From contig CAZEFR010000026.1 in NCBI GenBank assembly GCA_964511555.1, positions 1 through 33,095 of the forward strand: 33,095 bases of DNA. The letters are read 5' to 3'. The stretch is from CAIZGX01 sp964511555. Lineage in GTDB: Bacteria; Bacteroidota; Bacteroidia; Flavobacteriales_D; Sanyastnellaceae. Below, one piece after another: positions 32,563-33,095 of the stretch. The translations under genes and the position numbers were made by a program. Positions within the stretch are counted from its first letter, which is position 1; every line of letters starts with the position of its first letter. Below the pieces are notes generated by a model. That model was not told the DNA's origin. It was given only the letters and a program-made list of their open reading frames with translations, and searched no databases.

Positions 32563-33095
32563 ATGAGCGCAATAAAAGACACTTCTGCACAATACGATCA
32601 GGCCATTCAAAAATGTGTCGATCTCTTCCAAAAGAAAACGCACGACTACGGCACAGCTTGGAGAATTCTTCGTTCCTCGAGCCTAACCGATCAAATTTTT
32701 ATCAAGGCGCAGCGCATTCGCACCATTGAAGAGAAAGGAGAAAGCAAAGTAGGAGAGGGGATTGAAGATGAATTTGTAGGAATCATTAACTATAGCTTAA
32801 TGGCTCTAATTCAATTAGAATTGCCCTCCAATGCTCCACTAGAACTTGAACCTGAAATGGCGGTCTCTCTTTACAAGGAACAGGCGAAGATTACGAAAGA
32901 TTTAATGATGAACAAGAATCACGATTACGGTGAGGCTTGGCGCGATATGCGTGTCTCGTCATTCACAGATTTAATTCTTATGAAGATTTTACGAATCAAG
33001 CAAATTGAAGATAACGCCGGCAAAACCCTCGTTTCCGAGGGTATTGACAGCGGTTTTCGCGATATGATCAACTATGCCGTTTTTGCCTTGATTCA
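32563..33095 (+). CDS. DUF1599 (nucleotide modification associated domain 1) protein, 3' end missing
   Basis: Partial: 177 codons are visible and the frame is still open at the window edge. Two tandem copies of one domain are seen: KKTHDYGTAWRILR...LTDQIFIKAQRIRTIE...EGIEDEFVGIINYSLMALIQLE, then NKNHDYGEAWRDMR...FTDLILMKILRIKQIE...EGIDSGFRDMINYAVFALI. The HDYG-AWR and INY-ALI blocks match the DUF1599 family, thought to act in nucleotide metabolism or modification but not well characterised. The gene is often found beside folP in Bacteroidota, as here. An in-frame ATG at 32530 would add 11 hydrophobic residues and lies 10 nt after the TATCTTTG box; I prefer 32563 for its family-like start. Confidence 0.85.
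   Translation, partial: MSAIKDTSAQYDQAIQKCVDLFQKKTHDYGTAWRILRSSSLTDQIFIKAQRIRTIEEKGESKVGEGIEDEFVGIINYSLMALIQLELPSNAPLELEPEMAVSLYKEQAKITKDLMMNKNHDYGEAWRDMRVSSFTDLILMKILRIKQIEDNAGKTLVSEGIDSGFRDMINYAVFALI

Noticed and set aside
32503..32643. N-terminal extension of folP
   Set aside because: It runs through the divergent promoter and into the DUF1599 gene; dihydropteroate synthase homology starts right after ATG 32502.
33025..33042. Perfect 7-bp hairpin ACCCTCG-TTTC-CGAGGGT as a terminator
   Set aside because: It lies inside the open DUF1599 frame and has no T-run after it.

Overview
The window looks like a chromosomal segment of a Bacteroidota bacterium, most likely in Flavobacteriales (inference). 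The grounds are a SusC/SusD nutrient-uptake operon, several secreted proteins with type IX secretion (T9SS) C-terminal domains, no Shine-Dalgarno motifs before genes, and repeated matches to the Bacteroidota promoter (TTG, 18-20 nt, TAnnTTTG). No transposase, integrase, CRISPR array or rRNA is visible.

Layout. 1-54: a small array of tandem hairpins whose stems co-vary. 108-1488: an AbiEi/AbiEii-type toxin-antitoxin pair facing a tRNA-Asp (1542-1615, minus) across a shared terminator. 1841-4057: a large multipass membrane protein of unknown function. 4118-12654: mostly housekeeping genes, packed tightly: a radical SAM protein, a DEAD-box helicase, an O-methyltransferase, then an operon of CPBP-type membrane protease, SUI1/YciH factor and THUMP RNA methyltransferase, then a PlsC-like acyltransferase and a lipoprotein. 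12793-21860: secreted and envelope proteins (FG-GAP/ASPIC protein, small lipoprotein, choice-of-anchor B protein, GT2 glycosyltransferase, SIMPL protein) plus a GlcD-type FAD oxidase. 21919-30734 (all minus): an alpha-glucan utilisation locus with a T9SS-exported GH13 amylase upstream of SusC, SusD, a small lipoprotein and a two-module putative glycan-binding protein. 30841-33095: folD, folP and the start of a DUF1599 gene.

How the genes fit together. The alpha-glucan locus forms one functional unit: the amylase should cut starch-like glucan at the cell surface, SusD and the downstream proteins should bind it, and SusC should import the fragments through TonB. Its two promoters each carry a 15-bp GTGT-N7-ACAC palindrome, which suggests one shared regulator encoded outside the window.

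Most interesting signals: (1) the covarying hairpin array at the left edge; (2) six genes whose predicted -7 box sits only 4-5 nt before the start codon, implying leaderless mRNAs; (3) the paired palindromes in the glucan locus; (4) a repeated module shared by the amylase N-terminus and the last operon protein; (5) back-to-back promoters merged into one palindrome between folP and the DUF1599 gene. All calls come from reading the sequence; no database search was run.
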